From CALZIK01 sp945787635 (GTDB lineage Bacteria > Acidobacteriota > Thermoanaerobaculia > Multivoradales > JAHEKO01), in the NCBI GenBank assembly GCA_947259725.1, contig CAMYNM010000007.1, forward strand, positions 62,001-126,000: a DNA stretch of 64,000 nucleotides, read 5' to 3'. The translations under genes were made by a program, and so were the position numbers. Positions within the stretch are counted from its first letter, which is position 1; each line of letters begins with the position of its first letter. The notes under the pieces are model-generated. The model searched no databases. It saw nothing but the letters and a program-made list of their open reading frames with translations, and was not told the DNA's origin. Below, piece by piece: positions 36,233 to 43,848 of this stretch.

Positions 36233-37489
36233 ATGAGCGAGATCGTCAAGCGAGCCCAAGAAGAGCTCGACAAGCGCTACAACCGCCTGGTGGCGCTAAA
36301 CGCCTCCAGCCTTTGCACCCGCTGCGGTCTTTGTGCCGACTCCTGCCATTTCTATCTGGCGAACGGTGATCCTGAAGTCGCTCCGGCCGCCAAGACGGAA
36401 CGGGTTCGCAGCGTTTACAGACGTCAGCACGATTGGCTGAGCCGCCTCTTCCCCAACTTTACCGGGGCGCGTGAACTGACCGAGGACGAGCTCGATGCGT
36501 GGGTGGACATCGCCTTCCGATACTGCACGATGTGCGAGCGCTGCACGGTCAACTGCCCGATGGGAGTCGACACACCGGTGGTGATGGGCGCTGCCCGCGG
36601 CACGCTAACCGCTATCGGCAAGGCACCCGAGATCCTGGTGCAGCTGGCAGATGCCGAGATCGCGAGAGCCGAGAGCATCGACATTTTCAAAGACATGCTG
36701 AAGGAGCAGATCGGGTTCCTCGAGGAGGAGCTGCGCGAGGAGACCGGTGACCCCGAAGCCTCCATTCCAATGGAGAAAGAAGGCTCCGAGATCCTCTACG
36801 TCGCCCTCTCGGGCGCTCACACGATCCTGCCCGCCGCCAAGATCTTCCATCGCGCCGGCGTAGACTGGACACTGAGCTTCTTCGAAGCTTCGAACTATGC
36901 CGTTTTTCTCGGAGACATGAAGCGCGCCAAGGCTATTGCTCAGAGGATCATCGACGAAGCCACACGACTCCAGGTAAGCGAGGTAGTTATTACCGAGTGC
37001 GGCCATGCGGTGTTCTCCTACCGCTGGAGCACTCCGGTCTGGTTCGGCGAGTTGCCATTCCGTATCCGAAGCCTGATTGAGGTCATCCACGACTACGTCC
37101 GCGATGGCCGGATCCAGCTGGACCAAACGGCAAACCCGGACCCAATCACCTTTCACGACTCGTGTAATCTGTCGCGCAAAAGCGGTCTGGCCGAGCAGCC
37201 CCGTGCGGTGCTGGAATCCGCCGCCGCGGACTTTCGCGAGATGACACCCAATCGAGAAAAGGCCTTCTGTTGCGGTGCTGGAAGCGGATTGGTCGCGGTC
37301 GAGGAATGGCGCGATACGCGACTCGCGGCCGGCAGGCCGAAGGCTGAGCAGATCAGAAACACCGGCGCTCGAGTTGTCGTCACTTCGTGCGACAACTGTC
37401 GTCATCAGCTCGGCGATCTCGGCGAGCACTACGGCTTGGAGATCGAAGTGAAGAACCTGGCCGAGGTGACCGCTCGGGCGCTTTGCTGA
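36233..37489 (+). CDS. HdrD/DsrK-like iron-sulfur protein
   Basis: A 418-residue protein with two cluster motifs, Cys28/31/34/38 (CTRCGLCADSCHFY) and Cys98/101/104/108 (CTMCERCTVNCPM), and one CCG-type site (HDSCNLSRK, AFCCGAGSG, TSCDNCRHQ). The CHxY ending of the first motif is typical of DsrK and HdrD. No dsrAB genes are present, so a role in Dsr sulfite chemistry is not supported; with TusA and the cytochrome b it may oxidize a carrier-bound or DsrC-type disulfide and feed quinone. Confidence 0.85.
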   Translation: MSEIVKRAQEELDKRYNRLVALNASSLCTRCGLCADSCHFYLANGDPEVAPAAKTERVRSVYRRQHDWLSRLFPNFTGARELTEDELDAWVDIAFRYCTMCERCTVNCPMGVDTPVVMGAARGTLTAIGKAPEILVQLADAEIARAESIDIFKDMLKEQIGFLEEELREETGDPEASIPMEKEGSEILYVALSGAHTILPAAKIFHRAGVDWTLSFFEASNYAVFLGDMKRAKAIAQRIIDEATRLQVSEVVITECGHAVFSYRWSTPVWFGELPFRIRSLIEVIHDYVRDGRIQLDQTANPDPITFHDSCNLSRKSGLAEQPRAVLESAAADFREMTPNREKAFCCGAGSGLVAVEEWRDTRLAAGRPKAEQIRNTGARVVVTSCDNCRHQLGDLGEHYGLEIEVKNLAEVTARALC

Positions 37490-37517
37490 GAAAGAGAACG
37501 GGCGCAGAGAGGAAATC

Positions 37518-38174
37518 ATGAAAACCGTAGCGGTCACAGGCTGTGTTCTTCTTCTAGGCAGTCTGCTCTTGTCACCCTTGGAAGGCCAACAGGAGCAGGT
37601 CGAGCCGGGCCAACCCCCGGCGCAGGAGGAGGCGATGTCAGGGGACGAAACCACGGCGGATGATGCGATGGTCGAAGAGGACGCTGAACCCGGGGAGACT
37701 CTCGAAGAAGCCGTTCTCTTGATGGATTTCCGCTGGGCCGAGCTCGCCTGCGAGGCCTGGAACGAGAACGAGACCTTGACCGCCAAACTCGCCGCGCCGG
37801 GCTGGGCCGCCAACAACGGCGACCGTGGCTACAAGGTCATCCAGATCTACCGCACGGACTGCGAGTCCTCGCCTTGGGTCGAGGTCCAGATCGCGGACCA
37901 GGACGGCGAGGCCCGGTGCGTGTACGGTGGGCCGGTGCAAACCGAAGAACTGATCGGCGGCGTCGACTACATCATGCACGCGCAGACCGAGCGCTGGCAG
38001 GAGATGGGAGCCGGCAAGTACGGCCCGATGAAAGGCATGATGACCGGTCGGCTGAAGTTCAAGGGACCGAAGTGGGAGGCCATGAAGAACATGGGACCGT
38101 TCTCGAGCTTCTTGAAGCTCACCGGCGAGGTGCCTTCGGACGCCTCGGTCTGCCCGCCCGAGGCTCTCGGGTAA
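37518..38174 (+). CDS. Exported SCP2-like sterol/lipid-carrier domain protein
   Basis: The 218-residue product has a Sec signal (about 1-23), an acidic Gln/Glu/Thr-rich linker (24-62) and then a domain with VKVI..., MHAQTERWQEMGAGKYGPMKGMMTGRLKFKGPKWEAMKNMGPFSSFLKL, the SCP2 pattern of a hydrophobic lipid-binding pocket. AGAGGAAA precedes the ATG. Placement after the HdrD-like gene suggests co-transcription. It could bind a hydrophobic sulfur species, which is speculation. Confidence 0.65.
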   Translation: MKTVAVTGCVLLLGSLLLSPLEGQQEQVEPGQPPAQEEAMSGDETTADDAMVEEDAEPGETLEEAVLLMDFRWAELACEAWNENETLTAKLAAPGWAANNGDRGYKVIQIYRTDCESSPWVEVQIADQDGEARCVYGGPVQTEELIGGVDYIMHAQTERWQEMGAGKYGPMKGMMTGRLKFKGPKWEAMKNMGPFSSFLKLTGEVPSDASVCPPEALG

Positions 38175-38184
38175 GATCAACGAC

Positions 38185-38757
38185 GTGCAGGACGTCCTCG
38201 CCAGGGGGCCGAACTTCGTCTACGCCGCGGAGTTCATTCGCGAGCGGCACGGCGAAGACCGGTGGCAGCGGATCCTAGAGGCCCTGCCGGAGCCGGCCGG
38301 AAAGGTCTGGCGCGAACCTCTGCTCGTGACCGGCACGTATCCGTTTCAAGCGTTCAAGGACATGCTGACCGCCCTCGAGCGGGTCGTTGGCGCCGTCCCG
38401 TCGGAAGAAACCGCGCGGATGTACGAACACATCGCGGATCGCAGCCTGACCACCGTGCACAAGTTCTTCTTTCGGTTTGCCGAGCCGTCCTTCGTAATCA
38501 AGCGCTACCCGATTCTCTGGCAGCGCTTCTTTCTCGCGGGCAAGGTCGAGGTGCCGGTCGCCGGGCCCGGGCACGCCGAACTCGAGTTCGAACTGCCCGA
38601 GATCTTCCTGGATTGGCTGGGTCCGGCGTGCGCCGGCTACTCGAAACGCGCTGTCGAGCTCGCGGGGGGCAGCGACTTCATCCTGTCCCAGCCCGAAAGA
38701 AAGCACCTGGGTGACGACATCTACAGGCTGACCTACGAGCTGACCTGGAAGGAGTAG
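38185..38757 (+). CDS. Uncharacterised protein, DUF2378/heme-NO-binding-like fold possible
   Basis: A 190-residue soluble protein: VYAAEFIRERHGEDRWQRILEALP at the start, then YPFQAFKDMLTALERVVG, and FVIKRYPILWQRFF. The pattern recalls the myxobacterial DUF2378 family (about 190 residues), but I recognise it only loosely. It starts with GTG and lacks a strong ribosome site. It lies 11 bases after the SCP2-like gene and ends against a hairpin shared with the convergent dioxygenase gene. Confidence 0.5.
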   Translation: MQDVLARGPNFVYAAEFIRERHGEDRWQRILEALPEPAGKVWREPLLVTGTYPFQAFKDMLTALERVVGAVPSEETARMYEHIADRSLTTVHKFFFRFAEPSFVIKRYPILWQRFFLAGKVEVPVAGPGHAELEFELPEIFLDWLGPACAGYSKRAVELAGGSDFILSQPERKHLGDDIYRLTYELTWKE

Positions 38758-38764
38758 AAAAGCG

Positions 38765-38787
38765 GCCGGGCTCCTTTAGGAGCCGGC
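38765..38787. terminator. Bidirectional hairpin terminator between convergent genes
   Basis: GCCGGGCTCCT (38765-38775) pairs with AGGAGCCGGC (38778-38787) with one bulged G and a 2-base loop (TT). It lies across the convergent ends of the DUF-like and rhodanese-dioxygenase genes and overlaps the last codons of the latter. A run of As precedes it on the plus strand, which is Ts for leftward transcription. Confidence 0.6.
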
Positions 38788-39999
38788 TTCGTCTTCGTAA
38801 GCCTGGGCGAGCGCGCAGATGTTCTTGCCCAGCTCGAGCTCCGAGGCCTTGCTCTCGCCAACCTCGAGCAGGCCGGCATTGACGCGCTTGATCTCGACGT
38901 ACTCGTCCGGGAACTTGGGTAAGCTTGCCAGGATGTAGGCGACGAACTCTTCTTCCGACTTCTGAGCCATCCGCAGCCCCTCGTTGTCCCGCGTCAGCTC
39001 GCCGAGTGTGGCGACGAAGAGTCCGCCGTTACCGGCCTCGCCGAGGCCGCTGAAATGGGCGGGCAGCACCATTGTCGCCGCAGGGAGCTCGAGCAGACGC
39101 CGCAGAGACGCATAGTGCAGTGGCGCCCATGTCTCGCCGTGGCCGCCCAGGTCCGGTCTGGCGATCGACTCGATGAAGATGCTGTCGCCGGTAAAAAGCA
39201 CCTTGCCGTCCCAGAGAAACGCGGCGTTGCCGAGAGTGTGCCCGGGAATGTGCAGGGTTTCGAGGGTCTTGCCGCCGACCGTGAACGCCTGACCGTCCCG
39301 CAAATAGCTATAGCCGATCGTTGCCGGCAGAACGTCGATGGGGTGAATCCCGTCGTAGGGATGCAGATGGTAGGGGACCCCGAGTCTGGCCGCGAGTTCC
39401 GGTCCTCCGCTGATGTGGTCGGCGTGGCCGTGAGTATCCAGAACCAGCTCGATCTCGAAGCCCTTGTCTTTCGCTAGCGAAACATACTGCTCGACGTGGC
39501 GCAGGGCGTCGATCACGACGGCCTTGCCCTCGCTGACGACCACATAGCTCAGGCAGCCCCTTGCCGGCCGGCTGATTTGGCAGATCGTGCTCTCGGCGAC
39601 GTCAACGCTCTTGACGTCATAGAAGTCACCCCACGCCGCGGTCCCCCCGGTGAGGTTGAAGGCATCGAAGTCTAGGCGGCGCAGAGCCTCGGCTACGAAC
39701 TCTGACGTATCCCCCTTGGCGCAGACAGCCAGGATCGGTACGTCCCGCGGCAGCTTGTGTGCGGTGCCCGCTTCCAGAAAAGCTTTGAACGAGTCGGCGA
39801 CGTCGTCGAACTCATCGAACTCGAGCATCTCGTAGTACGGCACGTTGACCGTCGGAAGGACCTTCTTTCCTTCGATCTTCCAGGCCTCGAATTCGTCCTC
39901 GGCCCGAACGTCGAAGACGAAAAAGTCTTTGGCGCCAGTCAGCTTCGCGTGTAGATCCTCGACAGACCATTCGGTCCCGGCCGCTGTCTTTGTGCTCAT
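38776..39999 (-). CDS. Rhodanese-persulfide dioxygenase fusion (ETHE1-like)
   Basis: The 407-residue protein has an N-terminal rhodanese domain (about 10-125) with its active Cys in LAVCAKGDTS, and a metallo-beta-lactamase domain of the ETHE1 type (about 140-360) with THGHADHISGG, HIPGHTLG, FTGDSIF and LPAHF. It would cut persulfide to sulfite and thiol or shift sulfane sulfur. Known fusions place the dioxygenase first; here the order is reversed. It is the last gene of the CstR-like operon, consistent with sulfide or persulfide induction. Confidence 0.87.
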   Translation of the reverse strand: MSTKTAAGTEWSVEDLHAKLTGAKDFFVFDVRAEDEFEAWKIEGKKVLPTVNVPYYEMLEFDEFDDVADSFKAFLEAGTAHKLPRDVPILAVCAKGDTSEFVAEALRRLDFDAFNLTGGTAAWGDFYDVKSVDVAESTICQISRPARGCLSYVVVSEGKAVVIDALRHVEQYVSLAKDKGFEIELVLDTHGHADHISGGPELAARLGVPYHLHPYDGIHPIDVLPATIGYSYLRDGQAFTVGGKTLETLHIPGHTLGNAAFLWDGKVLFTGDSIFIESIARPDLGGHGETWAPLHYASLRRLLELPAATMVLPAHFSGLGEAGNGGLFVATLGELTRDNEGLRMAQKSEEEFVAYILASLPKFPDEYVEIKRVNAGLLEVGESKASELELGKNICALAQAYEDEAGS

Positions 40000-40043
40000 C
40001 CTTCGCTGCCTTTGGATCGAAAACGTCTCGGCGCCGGAACAGT

Positions 40044-40340
40044 CTACGCGTACCTGGCCAAGAGACTGGCCATGTCGGTGAGCCCTTCCTGGACCTCAGG
40101 CGTCGCGTCCGTGCCAAGCTTGTTTTTAAACGCACAGGCGATCATCTCGAAAAAGGCCTTGTTGAGAGCGCCTCGGGCGGCGGCAAGCTGTTGAGCCACG
40201 AGCTCGCAGTCTTTCCCCGACTCAATCATCCTCTGCACACCCCGCAGCTGGCCCTCGACTCGAGCGAGCCGACTGAGAAGATTCTTCCGTTCCGCATCGC
40301 TGGCAAAAACCTGAAGATCCGTCGCAATCGCTGTCGGCAT
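40044..40340 (-). CDS. CsoR/RcnR-family repressor, probable persulfide sensor (CstR-like)
   Basis: A 98-residue helical protein: LLSRLARVEGQLRGVQRMIESGKDCELVAQQLAAARGALNKAFFEMIACAFKN. Cys45 matches the first ligand of the family. The His usual for Cu/Ni binding is absent, and the second Cys is at 69, spacing 24, whereas CstR has 29. It is therefore thiol/persulfide responsive by analogy. GGGAGA precedes the ATG. It lies within the operon it likely controls, whose promoter carries a CsoR/CstR-like palindrome. Confidence 0.82.
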   Translation of the reverse strand: MPTAIATDLQVFASDAERKNLLSRLARVEGQLRGVQRMIESGKDCELVAQQLAAARGALNKAFFEMIACAFKNKLGTDATPEVQEGLTDMASLLARYA

Positions 40341-40386
40341 ATCCGTCTCCCGGAGTGGTTGGTTTGCGGCGAGCCTTGATCCCGCC

Positions 40387-40965
40387 TCAAATGAATAGAC
40401 TGGCCTTCGAGGTCAACGAATCTCCCAGGAAACTCGCGACACCGCCTGATTCGAGTCCGTCTATGAGCTCTTCGTCTCTGATGCCCATGACGTCCTTCGA
40501 CATCTCACAGGCAACCATCTTCACGCCGAGTTCGCGGGCAAGCTCCATCATTTCTTCCAGCGACGCCACGTTCTTGTCTTTCATCATCTTGCGGAGCATC
40601 TTGGCGCCGACTCCGAAGTAGTTCATCTTGGAGACCGGGAGCTGCTCGGTGCCAGCCGGCGACATCACGCCCATCATCTTCTCGAAGACGTTCTTACCAG
40701 CCAGCTTGGACTGCTTCTTGAGCGCGTTGAGCCCCCAGAACGTGAAGAACATGCTCACCTCCTGCCCCACCGCGGCCGCGCCGGTGGCAATCACGAAAGC
40801 CGCGAGCACCTTGTCGAGCTCGCCCGAGAAAACCACCATGGAAACCTTGTCTTCCGGTTGGTTGTCCTCGACCTCGGCCAGGCGCGACTCGAGCAAAGCG
40901 ATCCTCTGCTCGAACACCGCCAAGCCGGCGCTTGTTTTGTCAATCTTGATGTCAGCTACGGTCAT
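40387..40965 (-). CDS. DsrE2-like sulfurtransferase with N-terminal helix
   Basis: A 192-residue DsrE-family protein with an extra helical N-terminus (about 15-40, FEQRIALLESRLAEVEDN, coiled-coil-like). VSMVVFSGELDKVLAAFVIATGAAAV and VSMFFTFWGLNALKK follow, then VKMVACEMSKDVMGI with Cys153 as candidate active Cys. AAGGAAGGAAA precedes the ATG. It sits 14 bases after tusA and is the DsrE partner of that carrier. Subtype is inferred. Confidence 0.83.
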   Translation of the reverse strand: MTVADIKIDKTSAGLAVFEQRIALLESRLAEVEDNQPEDKVSMVVFSGELDKVLAAFVIATGAAAVGQEVSMFFTFWGLNALKKQSKLAGKNVFEKMMGVMSPAGTEQLPVSKMNYFGVGAKMLRKMMKDKNVASLEEMMELARELGVKMVACEMSKDVMGIRDEELIDGLESGGVASFLGDSLTSKASLFI

Positions 40966-40979
40966 GGTGGTTTCCTTCC

Positions 40980-41234
40980 TTATTTGGCGAGCTGGACGTA
41001 GTGGATGTAGGTAACGGGGTCCTCAGGCGGTTCCGATTCCTGCCCGACCAGATCGACCTTCTTGTCGACCTTCGCCCAGCCCTGGAAGTCCTTGACCGAA
41101 CCTCTGTCCGTGCTGATGACCTTGAGAACCTGTCCCGGCTCCAGGCTTCGGACTTCCCGACGCGCCTTGACAACCGGCATCGGGCAGTTGAGTCCGCTGG
41201 CGTCGAGCACCTTGTCGAATGGAGTTTCGCTCAT
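40980..41234 (-). CDS. tusA: TusA-family sulfur carrier protein (third copy)
   Basis: An 84-residue TusA from the ATG at 41234 (AGGAG four bases upstream), with LDASGLNCPMPVVKARREVRSLEPGQVLKV; Cys17 of CPMP is the sulfur site. It is the first gene after the palindrome-bearing promoter. Together with DsrE, CstR-like repressor and dioxygenase it forms a persulfide-responsive unit. Confidence 0.92.
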   Translation of the reverse strand: MSETPFDKVLDASGLNCPMPVVKARREVRSLEPGQVLKVISTDRGSVKDFQGWAKVDKKVDLVGQESEPPEDPVTYIHYVQLAK

Positions 41235-41293
41235 GGTCTCCTGGCTCCTTCTCGAGAACGGCACTTCTCGTGCCGGTGTCAGGCTATCGCTGC

Positions 41294-41322
41294 AGTATAC
41301 CCTGCAGGGTATAGTATGTCAA
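41294..41322 (-). promoter_or_regulatory. Near-consensus sigma70 promoter with CsoR/CstR-type operator
   Basis: Read leftwards: -35 TTGACA (complement of 41317-41322), 17-base spacer, -10 TATACT (complement of 41294-41299). The perfect 18-base palindrome TATACCCTGCAGGGTATA (41296-41313) fills the spacer and half of the -10. Its ATACCC...GGGTAT core is the kind CsoR/CstR repressors bind. The transcript would start about 50 bases before tusA, making tusA-dsrE-repressor-dioxygenase an independent, autoregulated operon. Confidence 0.8.
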
Positions 41323-41353
41323 GCGCCGGCGCCACCCGTTGCCCGATCGTCCC

Positions 41354-41887
41354 TCAGATGAAGAGAACTTGCGCTCCCGCGCTCTTGTCGAAGAAGTCCA
41401 TCGCCGAGATGACGTCATCGACCTGCGGGACCAGATCCGACCTGTCCAGCTTGAACATGTCCATCGCCATGCGGCAGCCATAGAGCTCCGCTCCGGCGTC
41501 ACTCAGCATCTCGATCATCTCGCGAACCGGCGGAATCTCGAGCTTGCCCATCTCCTTTTTCATCATCAGGCTGGCGAGGGTCTCCATCCCGGGCAGCCCA
41601 CCGATCATGGTTGGAATCGGCATCGACGGATTCCCGACGGTCGCCGTGTGCAGATGATCGATCTTCTTCTCGGTGACGATGTCGAGCCCCCAGAAGGTGA
41701 AAAACAGGGTCGCGTCGATGCCGCTCATCCGGGCGGCGTTCGCCAGGATCAGGCCGGGATAGGCCATGTCCAGCGTGCCCTTCGAGCAGATGATGCTCAC
41801 GGCTTCGATCGGCTTGCGCTCGGGTTTCTCGAGCGTTACCGGCGGGGCCGTTGCGGTGGTGGGTTGTTCTATTGTCGCTGTCGGCAT
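41354..41887 (-). CDS. DsrE-family sulfurtransferase
   Basis: A 177-residue protein with a disordered Thr/Pro-rich start (1-27), then AVSIICSKGTLDMAYPGLILANAARM with Cys34, ATLFFTFWGLDIVTEKK, and AELYGCRMAMDMFKL with Cys138, the candidate active Cys. It closely resembles the DsrE at 10367 (SKGTLDMAYPGLILA against SQGTLDWAYPPFILA). AAGGAGC precedes the ATG. It sits between the DsrC-like gene and the strong promoter. Confidence 0.85.
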   Translation of the reverse strand: MPTATIEQPTTATAPPVTLEKPERKPIEAVSIICSKGTLDMAYPGLILANAARMSGIDATLFFTFWGLDIVTEKKIDHLHTATVGNPSMPIPTMIGGLPGMETLASLMMKKEMGKLEIPPVREMIEMLSDAGAELYGCRMAMDMFKLDRSDLVPQVDDVISAMDFFDKSAGAQVLFI

Positions 41888-41917
41888 GTATAGGCTCCTT
41901 GTGTCTCTTGAATTACT

Positions 41918-42235
41918 TCAGATGCAGCCCTGCGGCTTGGGCAGGCCCGACACCTTGGCGGCGAGTTTGCCCGGACCTTTGGGGAACAACTGGTACAGCT
42001 CCTTCATGTTGACGCCCGAAAGCTTGGAAATACGGCGCAGTCCCGGAGGGGTTCCCTGCGCCTCGGCGTCCTTTCGGCAAAACGCGATGACCTCCCAGTG
42101 CTTGTCGGTCAGCGGACCAATTCCGGATTCTTCGGCGATCGCTTTGGCGACTTCCTCCGTCCATTGATCGCTCTGCGTCAGGAATCCTTCCTCGTTGACC
42201 TCGACTTCGTGACCTGCGTACGTTGCTGCTGGCAT
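41918..42235 (-). CDS. DsrC/TusE-family protein with a single C-terminal Cys
   Basis: From the ATG at 42235 (GGGAGG six bases upstream) the protein has 105 residues. LTQSDQWTEEVAKAIAEESGIGPLTDKHWEVIAFCRKD is DsrC-like, and the end FPKGPGKLAAKVSGLPKPQGCI keeps the penultimate Cys but has Ala where sulfite-reductase-linked DsrC has its second arm Cys. It is thus TusE-like: a sulfur acceptor rather than a trisulfide-forming DsrC. It lies 25 bases after the SQR-like gene. Confidence 0.88.
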   Translation of the reverse strand: MPAATYAGHEVEVNEEGFLTQSDQWTEEVAKAIAEESGIGPLTDKHWEVIAFCRKDAEAQGTPPGLRRISKLSGVNMKELYQLFPKGPGKLAAKVSGLPKPQGCI

Positions 42236-42260
42236 TTGCACCTCCCTGCGTGAATCGAGC

Positions 42261-43541
42261 TCACGCGGCTTTCTGTCTGGTTCCTACGTTCTTCTTTGCC
42301 TTGTCAGGCACCTTGATGCTCTTCTTCCCGACCATCGACATGCGATTCGGAATCGGCATTGGCCGTGCCGGCAGTAGAGCGTTCCAATAGAGCCACCGGA
42401 AGGCGAGCTTGCCGAAATGGTTGGCCCGACTCTCGCCAAGCAGCTTGAACGGTCCGAGCGCCGGCAGCGGATAGTGACCGGGCAAGGGCTCCGTGTAGTA
42501 GTTGAAATCGATCAAGAGGGCTTTTCCGTCGCCGCTCTCGATGAAACAGTTGGCGTGCCCGTCCGAGCCGGCGTGCAACTCCTGCCCTCGAATCGATCGC
42601 AGCAGGTTCTCGGTGACCACCTCGCTCTGGAAGTGCGCCACCGAGCCGGCTTTCGAGGTCGGAACGTTGGCCGCGTCGCCGAGCACGAAGATATCCTCGT
42701 GCTCGACCGACCGAAGGGTGTTGTTGTCCGTCGGCACGAACCCGAGCTCGTCTCCCAGACCCGCAGCTTCGATGACCGGCGCGCCCATGTGTGTCGGGAC
42801 GGTCACCAGGAGGTCGTAGTTGACCTCTCGCTCGTCGTATGAACGGAGCACGCGGGAATCTCCGTCGACCGAGCCGGTGTTGAACTCAGTCTCGAGCGAG
42901 ATGCCCTTTTCCTCGAGCATGTAGCCGAGCACGTCCGAACAAGCCGGCTTGGTGAAGGCGCCATCGAGGGGCGTCACGTAGACCAGCTCGATCTGGTCGC
43001 GGACTCCCTTTTTCTTGAAGAAGTCGTCCGCCAGGAAGAGAAACTCGAGCGGAGCGACCGGGCATTTGATCGGCATCTCGACGATGTTGACGACCAGCCG
43101 TCCGCGCTCGAACGTGGCGAGGGTATCTCGCAGCTTCTGGGCACCTTCGAGCGTGTAGAAGTCGTGGATCGACTTGCCCCAGTGCTCTCCGACCAGGCCG
43201 GGCGTCTCGTCCGGGCAGATGCGCGAACCGGTTGCGACCACCAGCCGGTCGAAGCGCAGACGTTTCTGGTTTGCGAGCGCCACCGTTTTTGTTCCGAGAT
43301 CGATTCCCTCGACACTGCTCTCGAGCCACCGGACACCGGGCGAGAGAGTCTTCTCGCGGGCTTTTTGCATCTTGGCCTCGTCCCGGGCGCCGAACGGCAG
43401 AAACAAAAGGCCAGGCTGATAGAGGTGCACGGCCTCGGGGTCGATCACGGTCGTGCGCCAGTCCGAGGGTAGTTTACCGCTCACTTGATTGGCTACCATG
43501 GTGCCCGCAGTCCCCGCTCCTAGGATTAACATTTCTTTCAT
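42261..43541 (-). CDS. Sulfide:quinone oxidoreductase-like flavoprotein
   Basis: A 426-residue FAD protein with MLILGAGTAGTMVANQ at the start, ATGSRICPDETPGL and DIFVLGDAANVPTSKAG. Cys160 (MPIKCPVAP) matches the conserved SQR Cys, and Cys332 (GHANCFIESGDGKALL) is the probable partner; Cys109 and Cys201 also occur. The tail has an amphipathic helical region (about 380-426) fitting membrane association. AGGAGA six bases before the ATG at 43541 fixes the start. It would turn sulfide into persulfide for the DsrC/TusA/DsrE carriers. Flavocytochrome-c-type relatives are the alternative. Confidence 0.8.
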   Translation of the reverse strand: MKEMLILGAGTAGTMVANQVSGKLPSDWRTTVIDPEAVHLYQPGLLFLPFGARDEAKMQKAREKTLSPGVRWLESSVEGIDLGTKTVALANQKRLRFDRLVVATGSRICPDETPGLVGEHWGKSIHDFYTLEGAQKLRDTLATFERGRLVVNIVEMPIKCPVAPLEFLFLADDFFKKKGVRDQIELVYVTPLDGAFTKPACSDVLGYMLEEKGISLETEFNTGSVDGDSRVLRSYDEREVNYDLLVTVPTHMGAPVIEAAGLGDELGFVPTDNNTLRSVEHEDIFVLGDAANVPTSKAGSVAHFQSEVVTENLLRSIRGQELHAGSDGHANCFIESGDGKALLIDFNYYTEPLPGHYPLPALGPFKLLGESRANHFGKLAFRWLYWNALLPARPMPIPNRMSMVGKKSIKVPDKAKKNVGTRQKAA

Positions 43542-43848
43542 CACCATTCTCCTGTTTGGCTCGTGGCCTTGCGTCTGATGTATTTGTAGCAACGGCTCGA
43601 CAACCGGGGCACACCCGGCAGGGTGGCCGCCGCCGTTTTTCTTCGGTAGTCAACTCGACTACCCGGCGAGGTGGGAAGACGCGATACCCCCACCGGTATC
43701 AACCCGCAAAGCGCGGCGGGCACTCAGGCCACGTCTACGATTCGGGCCGTTGGTAGGTAGCCCCCCGCCCGGGTAGGCGGCTCCGCCACCCGGCCGCAGC
43801 TGGCTCGAACTCATCGGCGACCTCAGAATCTCAGGAAGGAGGCCGCCC
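43542..43848. promoter_or_regulatory. Divergent region of the SQR-like and trans-sulfuration genes
   Basis: No gene is seen in these 307 bases. A dyad GTAGTC-AACTC-GACTAC lies at 43646-43662, and ATACC...GGTAT at 43684-43699 is a poorer copy of the ATACCC...GGGTAT palindrome before tusA. I could not identify a confident promoter in either direction, so both sites are only candidate operators. Confidence 0.35.

Noticed and set aside
36233..37489. DsrK of a dissimilatory sulfite reductase system
   Set aside because: No dsrAB, dsrJ, dsrO, dsrP or dsrN is seen, and the DsrC-like protein lacks one arm cysteine, so a Dsr pathway is not supported here.
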